A DNA stretch of 64,000 nucleotides from Branchiostoma floridae (Eukaryota; Chordata; Leptocardii; Amphioxiformes; Branchiostomatidae). The notes under the pieces were generated by a model, which saw only the letters and a program-made list of their open reading frames with translations, had not been told where the DNA came from and did no database searches. The stretch's first letter is position 1, and the number at the start of each line of letters is the position of its first letter. Made by a program: the position numbers and the translations under genes. Where the stretch lies: contig NC_049983.1 in NCBI RefSeq assembly GCF_000003815.2, positions 4,597,638 through 4,661,637 of the forward strand. The letters run 5' to 3'. Below, piece by piece: positions 33,151 to 45,900 of the stretch.

Positions 33151-36100
33151 ATGGGTTGGCTTGTTTGTGCTGCAGCTTTCCTGTTCTTCCTCGCAACGTC
33201 AAGTGTAACGTCACAACAAACACTGCGAGGGTAAGTACACAATAAACTAACTGTAATAGTGTGCGCTACGAGCTAGAGCATGTAGCTCTTAGTCTACGAC
33301 GGGCCTCACCAAGATAAACAACTCAAATTTCGGCGCATAGTTATTAATGATTTTATGTGACTTTCAGGTGACACTCAGTAACGTTGGGTGAAAGAAAAAA
33401 CAACATGGACAATTCATATAACTATCTGTGACATGAGGTGTGCATGTGAACGTGCTCTAGATCTGCTGAAAGTCAGATAATTTTTTTAAATGAAAAACAA
33501 AGGGAAGCCTTTAAGCTAAGGGCACAACCCACCGTTCGTGCAATTTGTCCGTACGTTATTTGGGAGGCCATGTACGTATTTCTGAAAACGTTCAGGCTGT
33601 ACAGGGCAGGCGCGAATCCGCAGCCTGATGGCATCCAAAGTTTTGCCTGCACGTTAAGTTGTGTCTGGCGTGTCTGCGTGCTCCAAAATCCGTCGGATTC
33701 CCTACGAGTTCGTACGGAAGCGGTACTTACCACTTACGGATCCCAAAAGATTGCCCACGTTTTGTCACGTAGACAGCACGTATTTGCATGTACGGTGGGT
33801 TGTGCCCTTAGCTTTATCAGGCATTTTGACAGTGTCTTCAAAGTTTCGCTGTATGAGGAACACGACCCACTCATCTCTGATCACAGTTCATCCTTGTTTT
33901 CTGGTGAGACTCAGAACGTATTGATCACCCCTTTTTACCATGGAACTGTGATGCGTCCGAATAAAGCTAGGTCGAGCAATGGAAGAGCAATGGTCCCAGG
34001 ATAGTTCCTTGTGGAACTCCCGACGCTACTGGAGTTGAGGCCTTCCCTCTACCACTGCCGATTGCTCCCTGTCCGTTAGGAAAGCCTTCATCCAATTTAG
34101 TGTAGTGCCTTGAATTCCATAGTACTCCATTTTGAGATCAGTCTGCTATGTGGGACTTTGTCGAAAGCTTTAGTGAAATCAAGTTTTGCTAGGTTCACAT
34201 GTCTTTAAGTGTTTAGTGCCTCAGCTATGTCATGAACTGTTAGAATAAGCTGTACATGTTTTTCTGTGTATCGCTTTGCTCTGAATCCATGTTGGTACGT
34301 AGTCAGTTAGTATATTGTGACCTAGTGTTTCATGATATGGCTAATATAGGGAATGTGTTCAAGTAGTTTACAGGAACTACAGGTCAGTGAAACAGGTCTG
34401 CAGTTACTGAGAACCGCTCTTGAAAATGGCGCATATATTTGCATCCCTCCAGCCTTTAGGAATCTCTCAAGTGTCTAGCTATTCTTTTAAAATAGGTGCG
34501 ATTTCACTGGCTGTCATTTCAAGGAACCAGTGAGGTATTTGGTCTGGTCAGGATGCTTTGGAGGAATTAAGACCTTACAGCATTTTTTCTCCACCATAAG
34601 TAGAAATTTCTATATGTTCCATAGGAGGGGTGCAGGGCTGTCCGAGAGATGGCATGTCTGTTTTTTCTCGCTGTCACTTATAATGGTGCTCCCCACCCCG
34701 ACAAGCTGTCTCCTCAGGCCTTTTATGTACGACCAGAATGTTTTCAATTATAGCTTCTCCCAGTATGTCTGCCACATATTTTGAGTGCGCTGCTCCTTTG
34801 AACCCCCTTCTTGACCCTCTTGCGTTTGTTCCCGTCTTTCTCTTGCCCTGTTCTCTTAGCCCTGTTGTAAAGACGTTGTTTCTTACGAAAATGCCTTCTT
34901 AAGTTCCTGTTGAACCAGGGCAAGTTGTATCTGCTTGTTGTCATTTTACTAGGGATGTGCAATAGCTACCAATTGAAGATACCAAATATAACGACAAGGT
35001 ATATAACGACAAGCTATTCATGTGTTCTGAAGTTATCGTGCTCACAGACACACACAAACGAGCCGAAAACGTAACCTTCTTTTCGAAGGTAATTAACCGT
35101 ACCGTGTTGTGGACCTGCCTTAAGCTTCTTGCATAGATTTACATACTATTTAGCGTCTAATTACTTTCTTTTCGACGTGTGCCAGAAAACAAGTTGGCTC
35201 ATATATGATGTAGTTATTACCTCCATGAAAAATGGAGGTACTGTTTTTAATTTGAATTATGTTTTGGGGTATATCTCAAGACAATGCCCAACCCCTACCC
35301 ACATACCAAATATCATCGTAGTCCATCAAGAGGTTCTCAAGTTATGATGACCACAAATATCCGGAAACACAAACACACAGACACACAGACAGACGCACAG
35401 ACAGACACGCTCGAAACTATACCTCCATTTTTCATGGAGGTAAGAGCTAATAACAGCTACTCATTACATGCAACTGGATATGATTTTGGAAACTGTCAGA
35501 CACTGACACTGCCTAACATCTATTGATCAACAGGTTTGCATCCAAAAACTATTAATTGATAGGTAAATTTTCAATAGTCCAATAGGCAACAAAATATATA
35601 AAGACAATGTCAAGGCAAGGATGATGCTAATTAGCTCCCGTTGTTTGAGTAACATTAATTCACCTTTATCCGTAGGGTAACCTTTATCCGTTGTATATAA
35701 AGATTTGGGGATCGTTAAGTCGATGGGAGGTAGTTTCACTTTGCAATGTCTTGAAAATGTTGACATTTGAAACCCACGTCGTTGACCTGAAATCTCTAGA
35801 TACCCAGTTTTTTTTTTAAACAACGAATCTGAGTTACCCCACGGATTGAGGTGAAGTAGCGTTACAGGAGCTAGATCCCAAGCACTGGAAAGTTGGACAC
35901 GTTGGTGTCCTTTCCTGTACTACCGTTTACACTACAGTCTAACATTTGCACTTCCACAGGCCTGACGGGAGCGTGTGTTCCTCCATAAAGTCACGGCAGG
36001 TCAGCGTTCTGGTGGAGACACGGCGGAAGCGGCAGTCCGGCATCTGGGACGCTATTGAGGATGCTTTAGGGATGTCCACTCCAAGGTAAATTACTATCAC

Positions 36101-36993
36101 TGCACTGTAAATTACTATGAATATATACTTTCCAGTGATAACCCCGACGATATGCCGTGATGATGATGATGATGAGTGATAAGTCAGCACCAGGAACGTA
36201 AGTCATTTCTAGGTGTGACCGGTGTCACGACAAATAATTGCTAGATGAGGTATTGCCCTTACCCAGAGTTAGCATTAGGGTAGTGAAAGGGTTTTGGTTG
36301 TATTCGGGTTAGACAAGAATTATGTTGACGTAAGGGTTGTTGGTATGTTCGTGTATGGATGTTAAATGTTTTAAGGTATGCCAAGCGTCGTGGTAAGGTT
36401 CAGGTGATGATTTAGAGAGTATTGGGTAAGGGTTGGTGCCAAAAAAGACTTCTGCTTGAAAATCATCACGTTTCACAACTGTGACGCACTAGCCTCACTG
36501 CGGGCATACCGGGAACCGCTAAACAGTGGATGCTAGGCCAAATATTCGGCAGGAGGAAGAATCCGGTTCAACACTGGCTCATCAAGAGAAAATTACACAG
36601 TTGCTAAAGTATGCTATTTTTCTTCTTCGCCAAGTTATATCTTGAATCGAGATGGTAACTTTAGGTTTAGCAAAATATACAAATCCGCTTGGATACATTT
36701 AATCGTGACTAAATATAGAAAACACACACACACGTGAATAGCTGATGGCTTCTGTTACATTCATTGTTGACCCTCACTGTTGACATTTACAAGTATACTA
36801 CACTGGTATCAAATATCTGATTAGACAATAGCAATTGCTAAACAAATATTACAGCAAAAACCAAACCAAATTTGCAAAACTATCTGCCTCTTGCCCTTTA
36901 GACCCGGAAGCCTGCAGGTCCGGTACGTGCAGCAGTATTATGTTGACTACCACTGCTGCCCTGGATGGAACACAATTAACGACACGTGTCAAG
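33151..36993 (+). CDS. MUC4-core-like gene, exons 1-3: signal peptide and EMI domain
   Basis: The ATG at 33151 opens a hydrophobic signal peptide ([20 protein letters not shown]). Exons 2-3 encode an EMI domain: a first Cys in [10 protein letters not shown], the repeated-aromatic stretch [11 protein letters not shown] and the closing CCPGWNT, as in MEGF/EMILIN-type proteins. A furin-type RRKR sits in the middle (48-51). The donor of exon 1 is GTAAGT. Exon phases are 2-2-1. Confidence 0.86.
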
Positions 36994-39900
36994 GTAATAA
37001 TGCTACTTCAAAATCAATAATTCGCTTTAAAAATCCACTTACGACGTTTTAGGTACGTACAAAATCTAGAAAATTTAAGTGCGTTCTTATAGTATTTTTC
37101 ATCTCTACTTTCCTTGTATATTTTCAATTTCCGAGAACTTTTGTTTAAGCATATCATATAATCCTAGAAATTATGAAGTAAAGCTTTCAATTCAACAAAC
37201 ATGTATTCGTTTATTCATTCATTTATTTATAAATATTTAGGGTAGTCCCTTTATAGTAACTTGGTAACTAATTTCCAAGGGAGTCATTACACAGTCATAA
37301 AAATTCAAGATACAGGATATAATTGATACCGTTCACAAAAGATTGAATTAATGATAAATTCACAATCATATAACAAAAAGACATTCATTCAATACGCATC
37401 AATACATCAAAGAAGTAATAAAACAATAACGTAACTTAGCATTTTACAACAGTATCTAGACATTTCATTTAATTTCAGTTGCCATTAATTTTTACTCGAC
37501 ATTTACTTTGAAGACAATATGATAACAAAGTAACACTGTTATTATCTGTTACACAGCGGACTGCTATCTACCATGTCACCATGGCCTGTGTGTCACTACT
37601 AACGTGTGTGACTGTGATGACGGCTGGGAGGGGGAGCAGTGCGACGAAGGTAATCACCATTCACTCAACATTAACGGCATGTTCATTCAATTATATGGAT
37701 TACCGCAAAATTGGGGCAAGCGTGCGAGAAAAAGATTTATTTGACAAAAAAAATCTGTGAAGTTGACCAAAACACGTAGAGTATTAATAGTAAGCCGAGC
37801 AATGGGTTCTTCTTTTTTGGTCTTTCACATCTTCTTCAGGAAGTCCAGGAAGATTAGTGGCGTGCCCTAGGGCACGTCACTAATGGATTTTCTAATAAAG
37901 TCTCAAGTTTTTTCTTTGGCTTTGGAATTGACTTTGCCTTTGGTATTCTTTGACATTTGTATCCGTTCCCGATATTTTTGCAATAGATTTGCTATTTTGC
38001 GATTTACAGTATGGTCGATCTGTTTTCGAAACAAACGAAACACAGTTTACAAAAGCTGTAAACTGACTCCCACGAACATTCAGTATTATTGTTGAGCATC
38101 TTTTTCAAAAAGTACATTGCATGGCATTTTTTAAAAATACGATCCGTGTTGTGCACAGGAAAAACTAGATTTCTCGCTTATAAATGCAATATTCAGCGAT
38201 ACAGAAGTTGTAATAGCTACGTAAGCTATGTAAGACATTTTATTATCTTAGCCGTTGAGGTGTTTTGAATGTCAGTGTGTTCTCGTGTGTTTTTATGTAG
38301 TATACTTAATGATATTTACACGTTACAGATGTAGATGAGTGTTGGTACATGTCGGACCTCTGTAACCCGGACATCAGTGAGTGTGAGAACGAACCAGGCT
38401 CCTACAACTGTCGCTGCAATGACGGGTACTTCAGTGTGAACAGGACTTACTGCACAGGTAACTGGTACTACTGTCATGACTGTGAACAGGACATACTGTA
38501 CAGGTGACTGGTATTACTGTCATGACTGTGAAAATTACATGGTGTACAGGTGACTGGTATTTTTGCCATGACTGTGAACAGGACATACTGTACAGGTGAC
38601 TGGTATTGCTTTCACGAATGTGAACAGGACATACTGTACACGTGACTGGTATTACTGCCATGACTGTGAACAGGACATACTGTACATGTGACTGGTATTA
38701 CTGCCATGACTGTGTACAGAACATACTGTACAGGTGACTGGTATTACTGCCATGACTGTGAACAGGACATACTGTACAGGTGACTAGTATTACTGCCATG
38801 ACTGTGAACAGGACATACTGTACAGGTGACTAGTATTACTGCCATGACTGTGAACAGGACATACTGTACAGGTGACTAGTATTACTGCCATGACTGTGAA
38901 CAGGGCTTGCTGTACAGGTGACTGGTATTACTGCCATGACTGTGAACATATCAGGACATAGTGTACAGGTAACATGTATTACTGCCATGATAGGTACTCC
39001 AGTTTGATCATGGCGTACTATACATGGAACTGCTTTCATTGTCATGACTGTAAACATGATATAGCACGTATATGTAACACGTATATGCAACGTGGATTAC
39101 TGTTATAACGGGTAGCTTAGCATGAACAGGACATACGGTAAAGGTGACTGGTATAACAAACTCGTCCAAACATTTTGTTCCTTTATGTATTCAGTATCTG
39201 TAAGTGATAGCAATAGCCTTTTGTCAGAAGCACTTTTCTATCATAGAAAAATAGTGATTGAACTGATTTTTTCTTCCTCCACCTCATTCACTTTATGCAA
39301 AACATGGAGTCACTTGGGGGGCCACCGCAAATTTTTATTGATGAAACACCTAGTAGTAAGCTTTTAAACCCAAACCCAATGATATGTATCCGATTCTACT
39401 TTTTTCTCATTTTTGGACTAGATGTGGAGGACGTTGATGAATGTGCGACCGACAATGGCGGCTGTGAGCAGAACTGCGTCAACTCACTAATGTCCTACCA
39501 GTGTACATGCAACAGCGGATTCAACCTAGCAGCGGACGGACATACTTGCAACAGTGAGTATTTGCACGTGAAATTGTGTTTATGGCATCCAATGATGTTG
39601 TAAACGTTGATTATTCTTTACTAGGAGACCTAAATCGAGCCGAATAGCAGGGGGAGATTACATACTAGTATGTTGATTCAATTATTCATCTACAGAGCAA
39701 CAGCACTCTGGAACACTCTCCCTACTGCTACTCGCACAGCCACCTCCACTGCTTCCTTCAAAACAAAACCGTGGGAATGTCTAAGCGACCCTTACGCATA
39801 GTCATACACGTGTATATACAGACTCTGACCTCTCATTGCAAATATTGTTGTTGTCAAGTGATGTTATATATTCCATTATAGATAATATGTATGTCATCCT

Positions 39901-42900
39901 ACACCATGTATATATAAATGTTCTTTTTTGTTTTCATTTCTATTCTTTATGAATTTAGAAAATTGTTATTGATAAGTATCCTGTCCAAATCCATATGTAT
40001 TGTCTCTGTTTTTGTCAGCAGGGCTAGCCCTTTGTAATAGCCATAGGCTAGTTGGGTAGCCCTGGCTGTGTGTTCTGAACAGTCAAACCAATGAATAAAT
40101 AAAAATCAATTATATGTATGACTCTTACAAGACATGAGCAAATATTTGCAGTAAATCAAATGAAAATATATCAGAAACGGATACTTATGTTTTAGAATGC
40201 AAAGTTCAACTCAAAAGATAACGAAAAAATGCAAAAGAATGGAAATGAATAAAACACACAAAGCGTAAAGAGATTCGTTTCTTTTCTGTACAAATCGTTC
40301 AGCGATGTGTCAAATTTTAGGTCACAGAGAGAGCGCGGCGAGAGCGCCGTTCTAGTGGAAAGGGGGATAACGTCGACTGTCATAATTTCACCAGGTGCTA
40401 TAATACCGCCACCTCAAAAAGCGTTAGTATAGAGGTCTTCCCAAGATTGTCTTCAACACAGAATGTTAAATATCTTTTATGTAATACAATTCAGATATCT
40501 AGGTGTTGTAGACAATCTTGAGAAGGCCTCTATAACATTGTTTTTTTGAGGTGGCGGTATAATGGCGCCTGGTGGAATTATGAGAATTTATGTTAACAAA
40601 CATGCAGAGGTACTACTACAGGACTCTCCGTTCTCTGACTCAGTGTTTCTTTGCTGTTGTTGTTTTTCTGCAGACATCAACGAGTGCCTGGTGGACCTGG
40701 GTGGATGTGAGCAGAAGTGCAGGGACACTGTTGGAAGTTTCGAATGTTCCTGTTACCCCAGGCACCGCCTTGTCAGTGGAACTGAGTGTCGTGGTAAGTC
40801 ATATTCCTCGTCTGTCAATTGGCGTCAACACATGGCTCCCTATAGCTAAGGGCATAACTCGCCGTTTGTGCAAAACGTGGGCAATCTTTTGGGATCAGTA
40901 GGTGGTAAGTACCGCCTCCGTACGAACTCGTAGGGAATCCGACGGATTTTGGAGCACGCAGACACGCCGTAGAACTTTACGTGCAGGCAAAACTTTGTGT
41001 GTCATTGGGCTGCGAATTCGCCACCCGTACGTGCCAGTACGGGCAACGCGCCTACCCTGTACAACCTGAACGTTTTCAGAAATACGTGGTGGACGTGGCC
41101 TCCTAAAAAACATACGGACAAACTGCACGTTCGGCGGGTTGTGCCCTTAATTTATCTGAATAGGTACGGTATAACAAGTAGACATAGGACGCATCATAGA
41201 AATCATCGCATTACATTAAGATTGAGTTCAAGAAAGCTCCTTACTACCTTAGTATCATAACAATGCCTCTACTACTGACTTTACTTCTACATCTTCCTCT
41301 ACTTCTCTCATTCTCTCACTGATTGATTCAAAACAAAATATGTTCTTCCATTTAATAGATTCCATCCAATAGGTAAACCATAGATTCATTAAACATCAAT
41401 GTTTACACTTACCTGCTCACAGTGGACCGTGCATGTAAGTTCTACAGACGTCATTTCATACATTGTACCTTGTGCGATTGTTGAGCAAATAAATATCATT
41501 CATTCATTCATTTCAAGCTATCTTTCTCCTTCAACAGAGAATGACATGTATCCGTATGGTGACGAAATTGGTGAAAAACACAAAGTTTGGGACTACAAGC
41601 AATGTCTGAAAGTGCCAACACCTCCAGAAGGCTTCCGTTTCTTTACCGAGCGTTTCTTCAACATGTGGGTAAGTACCTTTTTTACATTCTGTGCTTCGTA
41701 TTCTAGAATGCATGCAGTAAATTGAAGAACATGAAAAAATCGTTGTTAGTGCAAAAAGACTGTCATTTTGAAGTCACCAACTGACAGTTATTCTTTCATG
41801 GGGTCGTAATTCTTTCATGGGGTCGTAGCTTCAGGACATTTTCAGAGGTGCCTAAACATTTGTTCGAACCTTATGCGATTTGCACGAACCTTACGCGAAT
41901 GACGTAATGTCACGTGCCCCGATGGTGGTCGGACGCTTCGTGCAAATCGCATAAGGTTTGTGTGTGTCACATAATGATTCATGCGAATCAGAAGGTTCGT
42001 ACGTTTTCGCATAGTGATTCGTGTGATTTTCATAAGGTTCGTGCGTTTTCACATAGGGGTTCGTATCACATAATGTTCGTACGAATCTCATAGGGTTCGT
42101 GCAAATGCTTAGGCGCCCCTGATTTTTGTTTCAAAGTTCTAAATAAGCACAACATGACATTTTCGTTATAACTGATCACCGTTGTTATTCCAGATTTGTG
42201 ACAACGGCCTCCTGTCCTTCAGGAACATCGCCAGACCGAACTCCCCCGCGCGCCTGTCCGAGTCCGTGTGGCTGAAGAGGGCAGTCCTGGTGCCGTACCT
42301 CGCGCGGTCCGACCCCGCTGTCTTCAGCAGCCTTCCCGAGAAGGACCGGACCAAGGTTTACTACAGCATCCACCGTGTGGGGGACGGAAACAGCCACACG
42401 GGAAGCATACTGGACAGGGCAAGTCAAGATGGCAGGAGCACGCCGCGATACTTCCAACCAGGTAAACACACTGCTGAATATACCATAAGATATTGTAATT
42501 GTCTCGTCCCACTGGACCAATGTAAAGTACAGAATCATAAACAATAGCGACATGTTAAACTTATCTGACGAATGTTTGGTCAGAAAACGGCGTTATAGGG
42601 AAAATATCAAATTACAGCATAACCCAAATGTCTTACATCCGAAGAAAATAGCATACTTTATGGATTAACGAGCAATCTGCTGCTTCTGTGACGCCGGGTA
42701 ATTGTGAATACACACGTGACTCGGTGAGCAGTGGATCACAAGTTTTCTACTGCGGCCCACGTCTTTCTTGGGGGATTGGTTTGAAGTTTAGATGTACATG
42801 GCTTTTTTTTAAATTACGAGATTCGTACTTTATCTTTTGAGACCGAGTGTTCAGGTGACTGTGTTGTGTGTATATAACGTTAAGCAGGTTTATATGTTGT

Positions 42901-45900
42901 GTAATTTCCGATGTTGTTGAACTGTGAGGAGGGGGCAAGAAACCTGGTCTTTTTACTATCAGTAGATTTTGATAAATTAAGAAAACTTTGTTTCATAATC
43001 ATATGTTTTTGTGTTAGAAATTTTTAAGTTGGAAACAAAAAAGTTCAATTTTGATACACAATGACTGCTATCAACACAGATGAAATTTGCACTTGACATA
43101 CATTAGTGAGAAGAGTGCGGACCCTATATCTCCTTCGCGAGAGCGAAAAGATAACACTTGCAGAACGGTTTGACAGAAATATCCCCAATGTACAAACATA
43201 AGGTGCACAATATCACATTATGTAATGTAATGTCGGGCGTATTTCTTCCCCATAGACTACCAGGCTGTGTGGGCCATGGTGATCACCTGGGCCAACCTTC
43301 CACCCAGTCTGGCTGCCTTCAGAGGAGAGAGGCCGGTCCCGCTGGAAGTCATGAGGGTATGGGAATCTTACGCAATACTATACAAAATTATAATCTAGGA
43401 ACATACTGTTATGCTGCAATTCTCTTGAATAGAACCATTCAAAAATCAATGTACATGTTTACGGAGTGTAATTGGAAGTGCTCTGTCCCTTTTTTATCTA
43501 ATATTGGCACCCACAACGACATGAGATCAATATTCCAAATCTTACACTATCATTAAAAGGTTTGAACAGTTTTTCTCGTTTTTTCTTTAGATAGGACAAT
43601 GGTATTGTAAAAGTATAGTTAATTCACATTAAAAACCGCTTTGAAAATCATATTTCATTCAGAAAGTATTGTTAACATTTTATCATTGAACCAATGTTTT
43701 GACATGCCGCGATGGCAATTTGTAAGGGTAACCCCTTTACCGACTCGTTGTGGTAAATTACCTTGCAATTCAGGCTTCCCAACGGTTGCCAGGAGGTAAC
43801 GTAAGTTCACCTTTATCCGCGGGGTAGCCTATATCCATTGTGTTGCTAAAAAGGGTATCCAGGGATATCAAGTCGATGGACTGTAGTTTCAAATTGTACT
43901 ATGTTCAAAATATTGCAGTTTGAAACCATATCATCTGTCGACTTGCTTTTCCTAAATACATTGTTCTTCAAAAGAATGGATAAAGGTAACCCTACGGATA
44001 AAGGTTACCCTACGTTACGTAACGTAAAGTCATGTTGTTTTGACTAAAGCAGTCTATTACTACTATTATACATTGTGTGTGGCTAACCTATGGATAGTCA
44101 ACTGTTATCGTTTTCGACAAGCTTCACTAATAATGTTTTGAATGTAATTTTCTCCGTACAGAGAAACACCTTCCAACTGGTCATCTCTACTGATGGGTGT
44201 CAGTCATTCGCCACGTTTGTCTACCCGGCATTGAAACAGGAATGGTACACAGAAGGTATTTAGTCTTTCATTTCCAGTATATCGAAATAGTTATCAAAAT
44301 AGTTACCCAAATCTTACACGGACCACTAGCAAGTGCAATCTTTACGGTTGGTCCTGGCTCATTTTCTTATTGTTGGTCGCCACTCACCACGCAGTTATGA
44401 AGACAACACATTGTAACAAAATCTTAAGCCCCGGTCACAAAGCGCGTACGATTTTTTGCGATGGTATATTCCGCATATCGTACGATGAGCGCAGTAAATC
44501 GCAGCAAAATCGTAAGCAAAATCAGCCATCGCAACGCATCGGATGGTGTTCAAAATGTTTCCAGCGTCGTACGATTTTTCACTTGTGTCTCTTTTGAATA
44601 GCCGCCTGGCCGCTTTTGTGCTTCTTTAACCAACAAAATGTGGACTTAGCTGTTGAATACCTTCCCATAATATATTTAACTGTAAAAATAAATTAAAAGA
44701 GACCATGACAACAAGATCATTACAAGAAAAGTTCAAATCAAGCGTGAGTACTGGTATGATTATCTCGGCCTGCTTGCCGGCTCTATGTGTCAGGCTCTTT
44801 CGAAGATCGTATCAGGATATGCTATCAACAAAAAGATGCCATCATACAAAAATCATATCATAAGCATTATATCATATATATTTCCGACTCATAGAGCCTG
44901 CCTTTGTTCGAGTTGTCCCCATGGTTATTAAGATTATGATAAACTGACCCAAGACCGACGAGAGCTTAGATTTGATCTAATTGTAAACTCACGTGCATGA
45001 AGCGATCAAACAATTGTCTGCATCACCTGTGCGGGGCGCGCTGTTCTCTGGTTGCGACCGTGGCAGTTGCGACTGATATATTTTCCCTTTTCGTCAATAT
45101 CCACAATATCAGGGAAAACTGAAACCATCACAACATGCTAACAATTCATAAATCTATAACCTCATCAGTAGACAAAAATTGCCGTAATGAAGTCTGCTAT
45201 GGGGGCAAATAAAATCTTACGGCGATAACGGAATTTTGAACATGTTCAAAATCCATTTCAGCTCTATTTTTCGCCATACGACGCTCCCCGATTTACTATG
45301 ATCCACTGCGATTGACGCAGGCACGCTCTTATGACCTCATCGTACGATGCACTACGCGCTTTGTGACCACGGCTTTAAGGTGGGTTTACACCTGCGTATA
45401 TTTTCATGCCGCATGAGTTCCGTTTTGACATTTTTCGACATTTTGACTAATTTCTTCAATACGCGGCCGCACGCACAAGACGCACTTCTATCGCATCTGA
45501 ATCGTCTTTAGAAAGTTTCACGTACGCAGGCAAACGAAAATATACGCCCAGTTCGTCTGATAGTTTTGGACATGCACAAAACTATCATTCGTACGCAGTT
45601 TGGTGCCCAAAACGTTATGGATGCGCAATACAGTGGTCCCACGTCGGTCGATTGCGCTATGAAGACGCTACATGTTTGCGCTTTACACGCAGTAATACGC
45701 GGAAATCGCGGTAATGCGAGTACATAGCGTTCTTACAGCGCAGACACAACGCACCATGAGCGACCGTATAACGAATGCACACATAGATCACGATTTAGTA
45801 CCGTGCGTTCTGCGATCGCTTTGCGCATACTACGCGTACTGATAGCGTGATCGACGCACACTCCAGATTTGGAATAAATACGAAGGTGCATCTGACTCCA

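Noticed and set aside
38431..39000. Regular spaced repeats resembling a CRISPR array
   Set aside because: Units are contiguous with no unique spacers, the genome is animal, and the unit derives from the neighbouring exon.
40997..41260. Coding frame after exon 7 of the plus-strand gene
   Set aside because: It lies within a MITE copy whose sequence recurs at two other places.
42182..42553. Reading frames on the minus strand overlapping exon 9 of the plus-strand gene
   Set aside because: They are antisense shadows of a well-supported NIDO-domain exon.
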